Assembly (NCBI GenBank): GCA_947165745.1
Contig: CAMVBO010000157.1
Coordinates: forward strand, 1 to 5,172
Source of the DNA: an uncultured Clostridia bacterium
GTDB taxonomy: Bacteria; Bacillota_A; Clostridia; Christensenellales; Aristaeellaceae
Length of the DNA stretch: 5,172 bases
Direction of reading: 5' to 3'
The position numbers and the translations under genes were made by a program. The first letter of the stretch is position 1. Each line of letters begins with the position of its first letter. Positions 1 through 4,741 of this stretch are shown in pieces. The notes under the pieces are model-generated. The model worked only from the letters and a program-made list of their open reading frames with translations. It searched no databases and was not told the origin of the DNA.

Positions 1-341
1 ACGTTCAGGTACTTATTGACGGTCTCCTTGTAGTCCAGATAGGTGGACTTCATGCTGCGCAGTTTCTCCCGCTGCTTGCGGTAGAGGATGTAGGCCTTGG
101 CGACCTGCTCGTAACCGCCGCGAGACAGAACGGCCTCCACGCTGTCCTGAATGTCTTCCACGGCCACCTTGCCATCCTTGATCTTCGGCAGGAAGTCCGC
201 GGAGGTCTTCAGCGCCAGAAAGTCGATGACGCTGTCGTTATACTCCGTCTTGGTGGCGTCGAAGGCCTTTTTGATGGCCTCGGCGATCTTGGTGATGTCA
301 AATTCGACGATCTTGCCGTCTCTCTTTACGACCTGATACAT
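1..341 (-). CDS. nrdD: Anaerobic ribonucleoside-triphosphate reductase, N-terminal part (runs off window)
   Basis: Class III ribonucleotide reductase reduces ribonucleoside triphosphates to deoxy forms without oxygen, using a glycyl radical installed by NrdG. Only the first 113 codons are visible. They begin MYQVVKRDGKIVEFDITK, the signature of an ATP-cone allosteric domain (about residues 3-90), where ATP or dATP sets overall activity. A charged helical linker follows (YRKQREKLRSMKSTYLDYK, about residues 87-105), as in clostridial NrdD. The catalytic barrel, zinc site and C-terminal glycyl-radical loop lie outside the window. The ATG at 341 has a GGGGAGG ribosome binding site 7 nt upstream. 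The gene lies 55 bp downstream of nrdG on the same strand and presumably shares its promoter and NrdR control. ATP cones also occur in NrdA, NrdJ and NrdR, but the adjacent activase and the linker favour NrdD; NrdR would begin with a zinc ribbon. Confidence 0.93.
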   Translation of the reverse strand, partial: MYQVVKRDGKIVEFDITKIAEAIKKAFDATKTEYNDSVIDFLALKTSADFLPKIKDGKVAVEDIQDSVEAVLSRGGYEQVAKAYILYRKQREKLRSMKSTYLDYKETVNKYLN

Positions 342-367
342 ACTTTATCCTCCCCTGTTTCTCTGCG

Positions 368-384
368 GGCGGCCGGTAGCCGCC
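368..384 (-). other. Intercistronic hairpin between nrdG and nrdD
   Basis: The 55-bp gap between the nrdG stop and the nrdD start contains a perfect 6-bp GC-rich stem, GGCGGC/GCCGCC, with a 5-nt loop. No T-run follows on the minus strand; the nrdD ribosome binding site comes next. It is therefore unlikely to be a full terminator. It may affect mRNA stability or the ratio of activase to reductase. The pairing is seen in the sequence; the role is inferred. Confidence 0.4.
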
Positions 385-396
385 TCTGTGTTCTCT

Positions 397-1098
397 TTAA
401 TCTACGCCTCTGACCTGGACGGCGGGCACAATCGGCCGCACCGCCTCCGCCAGGGCGTGCATTTCCTCTCCCGTGAAGGCCGAGAGGCCCTCGATGGCGA
501 TCACGTCGCCGGAATCCTTGAATTGCTGCAGATAGTATTCCTTGGCGCCTGCGATCCATTCGGCCGCCTCGACAAGGCTTTCCCGGGTGTGCAGGCCCTT
601 GACCACCGTGGTGCGGAACTCATACTCCACCGGGCTGGAGAGCAGGTAGTTCTTCGTTTCTTCCACGGGGCCCAGATCAAAGCCGGGCACCCCGACGGTC
701 CTGGCGTAGAGGGCGGGGCTGTTCTTGATGTCCACCGCCACCCGGTCCACCAGGCCTTCCTCCACCAGCGCCCGCAGGCGATCCGGGAAGGAGCCGTTGG
801 TATCCAGCTTCACCGCGTAGCCCAGATCCTTGATCTTTCGCAGAAAGCCGTCGATGTCCCTGTGCAGCAGGGGCTCGCCGCCGGTGATGGCCACCCCGTC
901 CAGAATGCCCTGGCGCTTTTTCAGAAAGGCCAGCACCGTCTCCTCGCCGTTTTCATCCCCCTGCAGCCGCTCCGGCAGAACCAGGGGCGCGTTGTGGCAG
1001 AAGGGGCAGCGGAAGTTGCAGCCGCCGGTGAACACCGTGCAGGCCACATGGCCGGGATAATCCAGCAGGGTCAGCTTTTGCAGACCGGAGATGCGCAA
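397..1098 (-). CDS. nrdG: Anaerobic ribonucleoside-triphosphate reductase activating protein (radical SAM)
   Basis: This radical-SAM activase uses a [4Fe-4S] cluster and S-adenosylmethionine to create the glycyl radical on NrdD. The 233-residue product starts MRISGLQKLTLLDYPG. It carries the cluster motif C27-x3-C31-x2-C34 (CNFRCPFC), the SAM-binding GGEP at 73-76, KLDTNG at 97-102 and DIKNSP at 123-128. It is longer than the roughly 155-residue E. coli NrdG and fits the NrdG2-type subfamily common in Clostridia. The start is TTG at 1098, with a near-perfect GGGAGGTGG site just upstream. An in-frame ATG at 1173 is upstream of the promoter -35 and cannot be in the transcript; the ATG at 1103 is out of frame. 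The activase precedes the reductase here, the reverse of the E. coli order. Activation of NrdD specifically, rather than of another glycyl-radical enzyme, is inferred from adjacency and from the NrdR boxes. Confidence 0.93.
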   Translation of the reverse strand: MRISGLQKLTLLDYPGHVACTVFTGGCNFRCPFCHNAPLVLPERLQGDENGEETVLAFLKKRQGILDGVAITGGEPLLHRDIDGFLRKIKDLGYAVKLDTNGSFPDRLRALVEEGLVDRVAVDIKNSPALYARTVGVPGFDLGPVEETKNYLLSSPVEYEFRTTVVKGLHTRESLVEAAEWIAGAKEYYLQQFKDSGDVIAIEGLSAFTGEEMHALAEAVRPIVPAVQVRGVD

Positions 1099-1103
1099 GG
1101 CAT

Positions 1104-1112
1104 CCACCTCCC
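1104..1112 (-). promoter_or_regulatory. Strong ribosome binding site fixing the TTG start of nrdG
   Basis: On the minus strand GGGAGGTGG lies 5 nt from the TTG at 1098 (8 nt counted from its GGAGG core). It nearly complements the 16S 3' end. The overlapping ATG (1103-1101) is in another frame and sits inside the site, so TTG is the supported start. Confidence 0.85.
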
Positions 1113-1132
1113 TCTTGTATGCTGCGAGCCAT

Positions 1133-1161
1133 ACTATAGCGCCATCTTGTTGTCTTGTCAA
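1133..1161 (-). promoter_or_regulatory. Vegetative (sigma-70/sigma-A type) promoter of nrdG-nrdD
   Basis: The minus strand reads TTGACA (1161-1156), 17 bp, TATAGT (1138-1133). The -35 is a perfect match, the -10 is five of six, and the spacing is ideal. Transcription would start near 1126 and give a leader of roughly 28 nt before the TTG. A promoter this close to consensus is expected to need repression, which fits the NrdR boxes just upstream. Confidence 0.88.
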
Positions 1162-1169
1162 GGGGGTGG

Positions 1170-1185
1170 ACACAAAATATAGGAA
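1170..1185 (-). promoter_or_regulatory. NrdR box 1 (promoter-proximal)
   Basis: The plus strand reads ACACAAAATATAGGAA. It fits the left half and centre of the known NrdR-box consensus (acaCwAtATaTwGtgt), with a degraded right end (GGAA instead of GTGT). It sits 8 bp upstream of the -35. NrdR is the ATP-cone repressor of ribonucleotide reductase genes and binds paired boxes. The identification rests on sequence match, pairing and the downstream genes. Confidence 0.75.
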
Positions 1186-1211
1186 GTTTTACCGGACTGT
1201 AACCAGTTTGA

Positions 1212-1227
1212 CCACAAAATATAGTGT
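1212..1227 (-). promoter_or_regulatory. NrdR box 2 (promoter-distal)
   Basis: The plus strand reads CCACAAAATATAGTGT, a better match to the NrdR consensus than box 1; only the first base and one central position deviate. It is 42 bp from box 1, close to four helical turns, so both boxes face the same side of the DNA as expected for cooperative NrdR binding. Its terminal GTGT is also the start of the left arm of the adjacent hairpin. Confidence 0.82.
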
Positions 1228-1255
1228 CAGACGGGAATTTGTTCCCGCCTGACAC
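1224..1255. repeat. 14-bp-stem inverted repeat in the divergent control region
   Basis: The arms GTGTCAGACGGGAA (1224-1237) and TTCCCGCCTGACAC (1242-1255) surround a 4-base loop. There is one imperfection, an A/C mismatch on the plus-strand RNA that becomes a G-U wobble on the minus-strand RNA. Neither side has a T-run, so it is not a typical intrinsic terminator. It lies upstream of both mapped promoters, between the NrdR boxes and glmS. It could be a palindromic operator or an insulating structure; its role is unknown. Confidence 0.8.
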
Positions 1256-1273
1256 CGATTGACATTCTACTCT

Positions 1274-1341
1274 CAAGCGCCTGATTTTGCAAGCCCTTTC
1301 GACAAAAAAGTTTTTACAAAGCTGTCCGTCCCGGGCGCTTG
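1274..1341. repeat. Spaced 8-bp inverted repeat around the glmS -35 region
   Basis: CAAGCGCC (1274-1281) and GGCGCTTG (1334-1341) are exact reverse complements 52 bp apart. The right arm overlaps the proposed glmS -35. A shorter nested pair, GACA (1301-1304) and TGTC (1323-1326), lies inside, around an A-run and T-run. It may be a two-site operator or chance. Confidence 0.35.
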
Positions 1342-1367
1342 TTCTTCTGTGCATTTTGTGCTATAGT
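1339..1367 (+). promoter_or_regulatory. Promoter of glmS (extended -10)
   Basis: TATAGT (1362-1367) is preceded by TGC, giving an extended -10. A weak -35, TTGTTC (1339-1344), lies 17 bp upstream. Transcription would start near 1374, leaving only about 30 nt before the ATG. That leader is too short for a glmS ribozyme. Its GGGAG ribosome binding site (1390-1394) is 9 nt from the start codon. Confidence 0.65.
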
Positions 1368-1403
1368 AAACTACAACACCACAAAATAAGGGAGTGTGCC
1401 ATT

Positions 1404-3242
1404 ATGTGCGGAATCGTTGGCTATGTGGGAACGGAACAGGCCGGGCCCATTCTGCTGGACGGACTGGAGCGGCTGGAATACCGGGGCTATGACTCGGCGG
1501 GCATTGCCGTTCTTTCAAACGAGAAGGGCCTGCAGGTGAAAAAGGCCAAGGGGCGGCTGAAGGTCCTCAGCGCTCTGGTGGACGGCGGCAAGGCGGTGGA
1601 AGGCAGTATCGGCATCGGGCACACCCGCTGGGCGACCCACGGCCAGCCCAATGACGTGAATTCCCACCCCCATCTCAGTGAGGACAGCCGCATCGCGGTG
1701 GTGCACAACGGCATCATCGAAAACTATGTGGAGATCAAGGAATATCTGATGGGCAAGGGCATCAGCTTCCGTTCCGAGACGGATACGGAGGTGGTGGCCC
1801 AGCTGCTGGCCTACCACTACCGGCAGACCGGCGACATCATGCAGGCGGTCTACCGCATGCTGCACCGCATCGAGGGCGCCTACGCCCTGGGCATCCTCTG
1901 CGCCGACCTGCCGGACGCCTTTATCGCCGTGCGCAAGGACGCGCCGCTGCTGCTGGGCTACGGCCAGGGCTGCAGCTTCATCGCATCGGACGTCACCGCC
2001 ATCATCAAGCACACCCGGGAGGTCTCCTATATGGAGGACGGGGAAGTGGCCGTGGTGCGCGCCGACGGCATCCGGGTCTACAACTCCCTGGGCCGCCCGG
2101 TGGAGAAGGAACACAGCTTCATCGACTGGGACGTGAGCGCCGCGGAAAAGGGCGGCTACGCCCACTTCATGTTCAAGGAGATCATGGAGCAGCCCGAGGC
2201 AGTGCGCAAGACCATCCATCCCCGGCTGAAGGATCGCCGGGTGGTCTTCGAGGAGCTGAAGATGAGCCCCGAGGAGATCCGCGCCCTGCAGCGCATCGTC
2301 ATCGTGGCCTGCGGCTCCAGCTACCATGTGGGCATGGTGGGCAAGTACAATCTGGAGCGGCTGCTGCGCCGCCCGGTGGAGACCATGCTGGCCTCGGAGT
2401 TCCGCTACTGCGACCCGCTGGTGGACGAGCACACCCTGGTCATCGTCATCAGCCAGTCCGGCGAGACGCTGGACACCATGGCCGCCCTGCGCGAGGCGAA
2501 AAAGCGCGGCGCCTACATCCTGTCCATCGTGAACGTGGTGGGCTCCTCCATCGCCCGGGAGTCGGACGACGTGCTCTACACCTGGGCCGGGCCCGAGATC
2601 GCAGTGGCCACCACCAAGGCCTACAGCACCCAGCTGGTGCTGCTGAACATGCTGGGGCTCTATTTTGGGGACATCCTGGGCAGCATCCCGGCGGAGGAGT
2701 ATGCGAGCCTCGTGGAGGAGCTGCAGGCGCTGCCGGCCAAGATGGAGGAGGTGCTGGAGAACACCGACAGGATCAAGTACCTGGCCTCCGTGTGCTTCAA
2801 CCACAGCTCCATTTTCTTCATCGGCCGGAACCTGGACTATGCCCTGGGACTGGAGGGCAGCCTCAAGCTCAAGGAGATCTCCTACATCCACTGCGAGGCC
2901 TACGCGGCGGGGGAGCTGAAGCACGGCACCATCTCCCTCATCGAGGACGGCACCCTGGTGGTGGCGCTGTGCACCTACGCGCCGCTCTTCGACAAGAGCC
3001 TCTCCAACATCGTGGAGGTCAAGGCCCGGGGGGCGGACGTGCTGGCGCTGACCGACGACAGCCATGCGGAAGAGCTGCGCAAGACCGTGCCGAATGTGCT
3101 GACGATCCCGGACACCCACACCGTCTTCAAGCCCTCCCTGGGCGTCATCCCCCTGCAGATCTTCGCCTACTACATGGCGCTGCAGCGGGGCTGCGACATC
3201 GACAAGCCCCGGAACCTGGCCAAATCTGTGACGGTGGAGTGA
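1404..3242 (+). CDS. glmS: Glutamine--fructose-6-phosphate aminotransferase (isomerizing)
   Basis: Cytoplasmic glucosamine-6-phosphate synthase converts fructose-6-P and glutamine to glucosamine-6-P and glutamate, the first committed step to UDP-GlcNAc for peptidoglycan. The 612-residue product is full length for the family (E. coli 609). It starts MCGIVGYVG, and Cys2 becomes the N-terminal nucleophile after Met removal. The glutaminase domain (about 2-240) shows RGYDSAG, HTRWATHG (73-80), HNGIIEN (101-107) and DTEV (127-130). The first SIS domain has CGSS (303-306) and SQSGET (350-355). The second starts near IFFIGRN (470) and has EGSLKLKEI (484-492) and AGELKHG (502-508). The tail NLAKSVTVE carries the conserved lysine K607. 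All expected catalytic motifs are present. An in-frame ATG at 1287 is upstream of the promoter, so 1404 is the start. It is divergent from nrdG and probably monocistronic, although no clear terminator follows it. Confidence 0.98.
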   Translation: MCGIVGYVGTEQAGPILLDGLERLEYRGYDSAGIAVLSNEKGLQVKKAKGRLKVLSALVDGGKAVEGSIGIGHTRWATHGQPNDVNSHPHLSEDSRIAVVHNGIIENYVEIKEYLMGKGISFRSETDTEVVAQLLAYHYRQTGDIMQAVYRMLHRIEGAYALGILCADLPDAFIAVRKDAPLLLGYGQGCSFIASDVTAIIKHTREVSYMEDGEVAVVRADGIRVYNSLGRPVEKEHSFIDWDVSAAEKGGYAHFMFKEIMEQPEAVRKTIHPRLKDRRVVFEELKMSPEEIRALQRIVIVACGSSYHVGMVGKYNLERLLRRPVETMLASEFRYCDPLVDEHTLVIVISQSGETLDTMAALREAKKRGAYILSIVNVVGSSIARESDDVLYTWAGPEIAVATTKAYSTQLVLLNMLGLYFGDILGSIPAEEYASLVEELQALPAKMEEVLENTDRIKYLASVCFNHSSIFFIGRNLDYALGLEGSLKLKEISYIHCEAYAAGELKHGTISLIEDGTLVVALCTYAPLFDKSLSNIVEVKARGADVLALTDDSHAEELRKTVPNVLTIPDTHTVFKPSLGVIPLQIFAYYMALQRGCDIDKPRNLAKSVTVE

Positions 3243-3325
3243 GCCCGGCTCCGGCGCATCCTCCGATCCGGTGAAGGAACAAGGCCCCGCGGGAACAAGA
3301 ATCGCCTGGAAATTTTGAAAAAGAG

Positions 3326-3355
3326 TAGACAAAATCGAAAGAGCGGGTATATAAT
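3326..3355 (+). promoter_or_regulatory. Promoter of the lipoprotein array
   Basis: TAGACA (3326-3331), 18 bp, TATAAT (3350-3355): a perfect -10 and a -35 with one mismatch. It is the only good promoter seen between glmS and the first lipoprotein. Transcription would begin near 3362, giving an unusually long leader of about 98 nt. Confidence 0.75.
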
Positions 3356-3362
3356 GACATGA

Positions 3363-3445
3363 ACCGTATGCGCTGAAGGGAAGCACATACTGTGGAGACG
3401 CCCCTCCGGAACCGAACGGCGGCGCAGGTATACGGTATTATTTTT
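3363..3445 (+). promoter_or_regulatory. Structured mRNA leader, possible cis-regulatory RNA
   Basis: The proposed transcript starts with ACCGTATGCGC (3363-3373), which pairs with GCGC (3422-3425) and ATACGGT (3430-3436). This closes the leader with an 11-bp stem interrupted by a 4-nt bulge. Small stems can form inside: CACA/TGTG (3384-3394), or the mutually exclusive GGAG/CTCC (3394-3407), and CCG/CGG pairings around 3406-3419. A short T-rich run (3438-3445) and the AGGAGG ribosome binding site (3446-3451) follow directly. Closing stem, branched interior and adjacent expression signals resemble a riboswitch or attenuator layout. I cannot assign it to a known class. The pairings are visible; regulation is inferred. 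Confidence 0.45.
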
Positions 3446-3459
3446 AGGAGGATTAGAGA

Positions 3460-3795
3460 ATGAAAAAGATCGTAGCACTGACCCTGGTTCTGGTTATGGT
3501 TCTGGCGCTGTGCGCCTGCGGCGGCAGCAAGACTGCGGCCGGCACCTGGAAGCTCACCGGCATGACCCAGGACGGCCAGGATTATTCCCAGTACCTTTCT
3601 ATGCTTGGCATGGAGATCACCATGGTTCTCAACGACGACGGCACCGGCACCATGGAGGCCATGGGCGAAAAGGTCGATGTGACCTGGGATGCCAACGGCA
3701 TCACCAGCCAGGGCGAGACCATCCCCTACACCCTCGATGGCGACAAGCTGATCATGGCGCAGGACGGCGCCGAGATGATCTTCACCCGTCAGTAA
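3460..3795 (+). CDS. Small lipoprotein, tandem family member 1
   Basis: The product is 111 residues of unknown function. Residues 1-20 form a lipoprotein signal peptide: MKKI, a hydrophobic LVLVMVLAL core, then L17-C18-A19-C20. C20 fits the lipobox (small residue at -1) and is the likely lipidated cysteine, which would anchor the protein to the outer face of the membrane. The mature domain (about 90 residues) is rich in predicted beta pattern: GTWKLTGM near 28-35, GQDY, DDGTGTM, VTWD, IPYTLDGDKL, and the end MIFTRQ. The repeated G-x-W start and DGTG turn recall small lipocalin-like barrels, but that is a guess from pattern. AGGAGG is 8 nt before the ATG. It is the first of four paralogues and is preceded by a promoter and folded leader. 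It pairs best with member 3 in the leader peptide and with member 2 at the C-terminus. Confidence 0.9.
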   Translation: MKKIVALTLVLVMVLALCACGGSKTAAGTWKLTGMTQDGQDYSQYLSMLGMEITMVLNDDGTGTMEAMGEKVDVTWDANGITSQGETIPYTLDGDKLIMAQDGAEMIFTRQ

Positions 3796-3866
3796 GCCCT
3801 TCTGCCCGGTACGGATTCTTTCTGGCGGCCGGAAGGCAGTCAGAATAAAGGGAAAGAGGAAAGCGT

Positions 3867-4223
3867 ATGAAAAAGATCGCAGCACTGACTCTGGTTCTGG
3901 TTATGGTTCTGGCGCTGTGCGCCTGCGGCGGCGGCAGCGACAGCAAGAATCCCGCTGTCGGCACCTGGAAGATCTCCGGCCTCTATGAGAGCGGCGAGGA
4001 CTACACCGCCTACATGTCCGCCCTTGGCTTTGACGGCCTGGTGATCGTTCTGAATGAGGACGGCACCGGCACCATGACCATGGATGGACAAACCGCCGAC
4101 ATCAAGTGGGAAGACGGCAAGTTCATCAACCCGGACACCAACGAGACCCTGCCCATCACCCTTGACGGCGACAAGCTGACCATCAAGCAGGACACCGTGG
4201 AGCTGGTGTTCGCCCGTCAGTAA
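3867..4223 (+). CDS. Small lipoprotein, tandem family member 2
   Basis: The product is 118 residues, the longest of the four, function unknown. The signal peptide and lipobox (LCAC, C20) match member 1, with V5 changed to A. A flexible GGGSDSKNP linker leads to AVGTWKISG. The mature domain keeps GEDY, NEDGTGTM, a lysine-tryptophan (IKWEDGK) and LPITLDGDKL, ending VFARQ like member 1. Relative to member 1 it has a short insertion before the LPITLDGDKL strand (NPDTNE region). GAGG lies 7 nt before the ATG. It is 71 bp downstream of member 1 with no strong promoter or terminator between, so the two are probably cotranscribed. The linker and GTW start are shared almost exactly with member 4, which suggests a closer duplication pair. 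Confidence 0.9.
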   Translation: MKKIAALTLVLVMVLALCACGGGSDSKNPAVGTWKISGLYESGEDYTAYMSALGFDGLVIVLNEDGTGTMTMDGQTADIKWEDGKFINPDTNETLPITLDGDKLTIKQDTVELVFARQ

Positions 4224-4244
4224 GCAGTTTCTCCGGAATAACAC

Positions 4245-4266
4245 CTGACAGCTGAATCGCTGACAG
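4245..4266 (+). repeat. Short direct repeat CTGACAG x2 upstream of member 3
   Basis: CTGACAG occurs at 4245-4251 and again at 4260-4266, 15 bp apart, in the gap between lipoproteins 2 and 3. It could be a minor regulator half-site pair or a duplication scar; chance is also plausible. Confidence 0.3.
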
Positions 4267-4292
4267 GAGAAATGAAAGAAAGAAGGTTACAT

Positions 4293-4634
4293 ATGAAAAA
4301 GATCGTAGCACTGACCCTGGTTCTGGTTATGGTTCTGGCTCTGTGCGCCTGCGGCGGCGGCAGCAAGAACGGCCCCAACGGCTCCTACAAGCTCAGCGGC
4401 ATCAAGATCGACGGGGAGGATTACTCCGACTACATCTCCATGCTGGGCTATGACAACTACACCATCACCTTCAATTCCGACGGTACCGGCAAGCTGACCG
4501 GCTCCGACGCCAACGTCTCCTTCAAGTGGGACGAGAACAACATCGACGACGGCACCGACGTGATCCCCTACACCTTCACCTCCAATTCCGTTTCCTTCGA
4601 GACCAGCGGCGTGGAGATGACCTTCACCAAGTAA
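4293..4634 (+). CDS. Small lipoprotein, tandem family member 3
   Basis: The product is 113 residues, function unknown. I place the start at 4293. It gives the same MKKIVALTL leader as the paralogues and has AGAAGG 6 nt upstream. An in-frame ATG at 4272 would add seven residues (MKERRLH) but has its purine tract only 2 nt away. The lipobox is again LCAC with C20. The mature part is the most divergent at its start (NGSYKLSG instead of GTW). It keeps GEDYSDY, SMLGYD (close to member 1 SMLGM), SDGTGKL, FKWDENN and IPYTF, ending MTFTK. The lysine-tryptophan strand resembles member 2. It is 69 bp after member 2 and is followed directly by two hairpins, the first overlapping its stop codon. Confidence 0.9.
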   Translation: MKKIVALTLVLVMVLALCACGGGSKNGPNGSYKLSGIKIDGEDYSDYISMLGYDNYTITFNSDGTGKLTGSDANVSFKWDENNIDDGTDVIPYTFTSNSVSFETSGVEMTFTK

Positions 4635-4645
4635 GCTTTGCTTAC
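4631..4645 (+). other. Small hairpin overlapping the stop of lipoprotein 3
   Basis: GTAAGC (4631-4636) and GCTTAC (4640-4645) form a 6-bp stem with a 3-nt loop that contains the TAA stop codon. It stands immediately before the stronger terminator hairpin. It is possibly part of a two-hairpin 3' end; chance is not excluded for so short a stem. Confidence 0.4.
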
Positions 4646-4651
4646 GTGCTG

Positions 4652-4683
4652 TTCCGCCCCGGTTCCCGGGGCGGAATTCTATT
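4652..4683 (+). terminator. Intrinsic terminator inside the lipoprotein array
   Basis: TTCCGCCCCGG (4652-4662) pairs perfectly with CCGGGGCGGAA (4666-4676), an 11-bp GC-rich stem with a 3-nt loop. The T-tract after it is poor (TTCTATT), so termination may be partial. It separates members 1-3 from member 4, and I see no convincing promoter between it and member 4. Partial read-through is the simplest way to express the fourth gene. Confidence 0.75.
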
Positions 4684-4741
4684 CCCTGTCCGGCCGGCGA
4701 CCGGCGTCGCTTGGCCGACGGTATGAAAAGGAGAAAAGAAT

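Noticed and set aside
388..1182. Long plus-strand open frame across nrdG
   Set aside because: It is a shadow of the radical-SAM gene, low in complexity and without a ribosome binding site; the minus-strand product has all family motifs.
1259..1287. TTGACA at 1259-1264 as the glmS promoter -35
   Set aside because: No acceptable -10 at 16-18 bp (TGATTT matches poorly). The extended -10 at 1362 with a short leader fits better.
1274..1403. glmS ribozyme upstream of glmS, suggested by AGCGCCTG
   Set aside because: Only about 130 nt remain to the ATG. I cannot build the pseudoknotted core or later helices, and the proposed transcript starts at about 1374.
3243..3325. Terminator after glmS
   Set aside because: CCGG and CCCGCGGG self-complementary words occur, but I find no stem with a usable loop followed by T residues.
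1515..3386. 623-codon open frame on the minus strand opposite glmS
   Set aside because: It is a composition artefact of GC-rich codons, giving a His/Gln/Val-rich product with no domain, while the plus strand encodes intact GlmS.
3363..3436. Cyclic di-GMP-I riboswitch in the lipoprotein leader (AGGGAA, GACGC and CTCCGG fragments in order)
   Set aside because: The fragments are short, and the conserved right half with its matching CCGG arm and tetraloop receptor is not recognisable. A covariance search could overturn this.
3796..3866. Terminator or promoter between lipoproteins 1 and 2
   Set aside because: CTGCC/GGCAG pairing is short and interrupted, with no T-run, and no promoter pair was found; cotranscription is simpler.
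3145..3885. Minus-strand open frames opposite the lipoproteins, all containing AAAGAQ-like runs
   Set aside because: They are antisense of the shared signal-peptide block; their similarity only mirrors the repeat.
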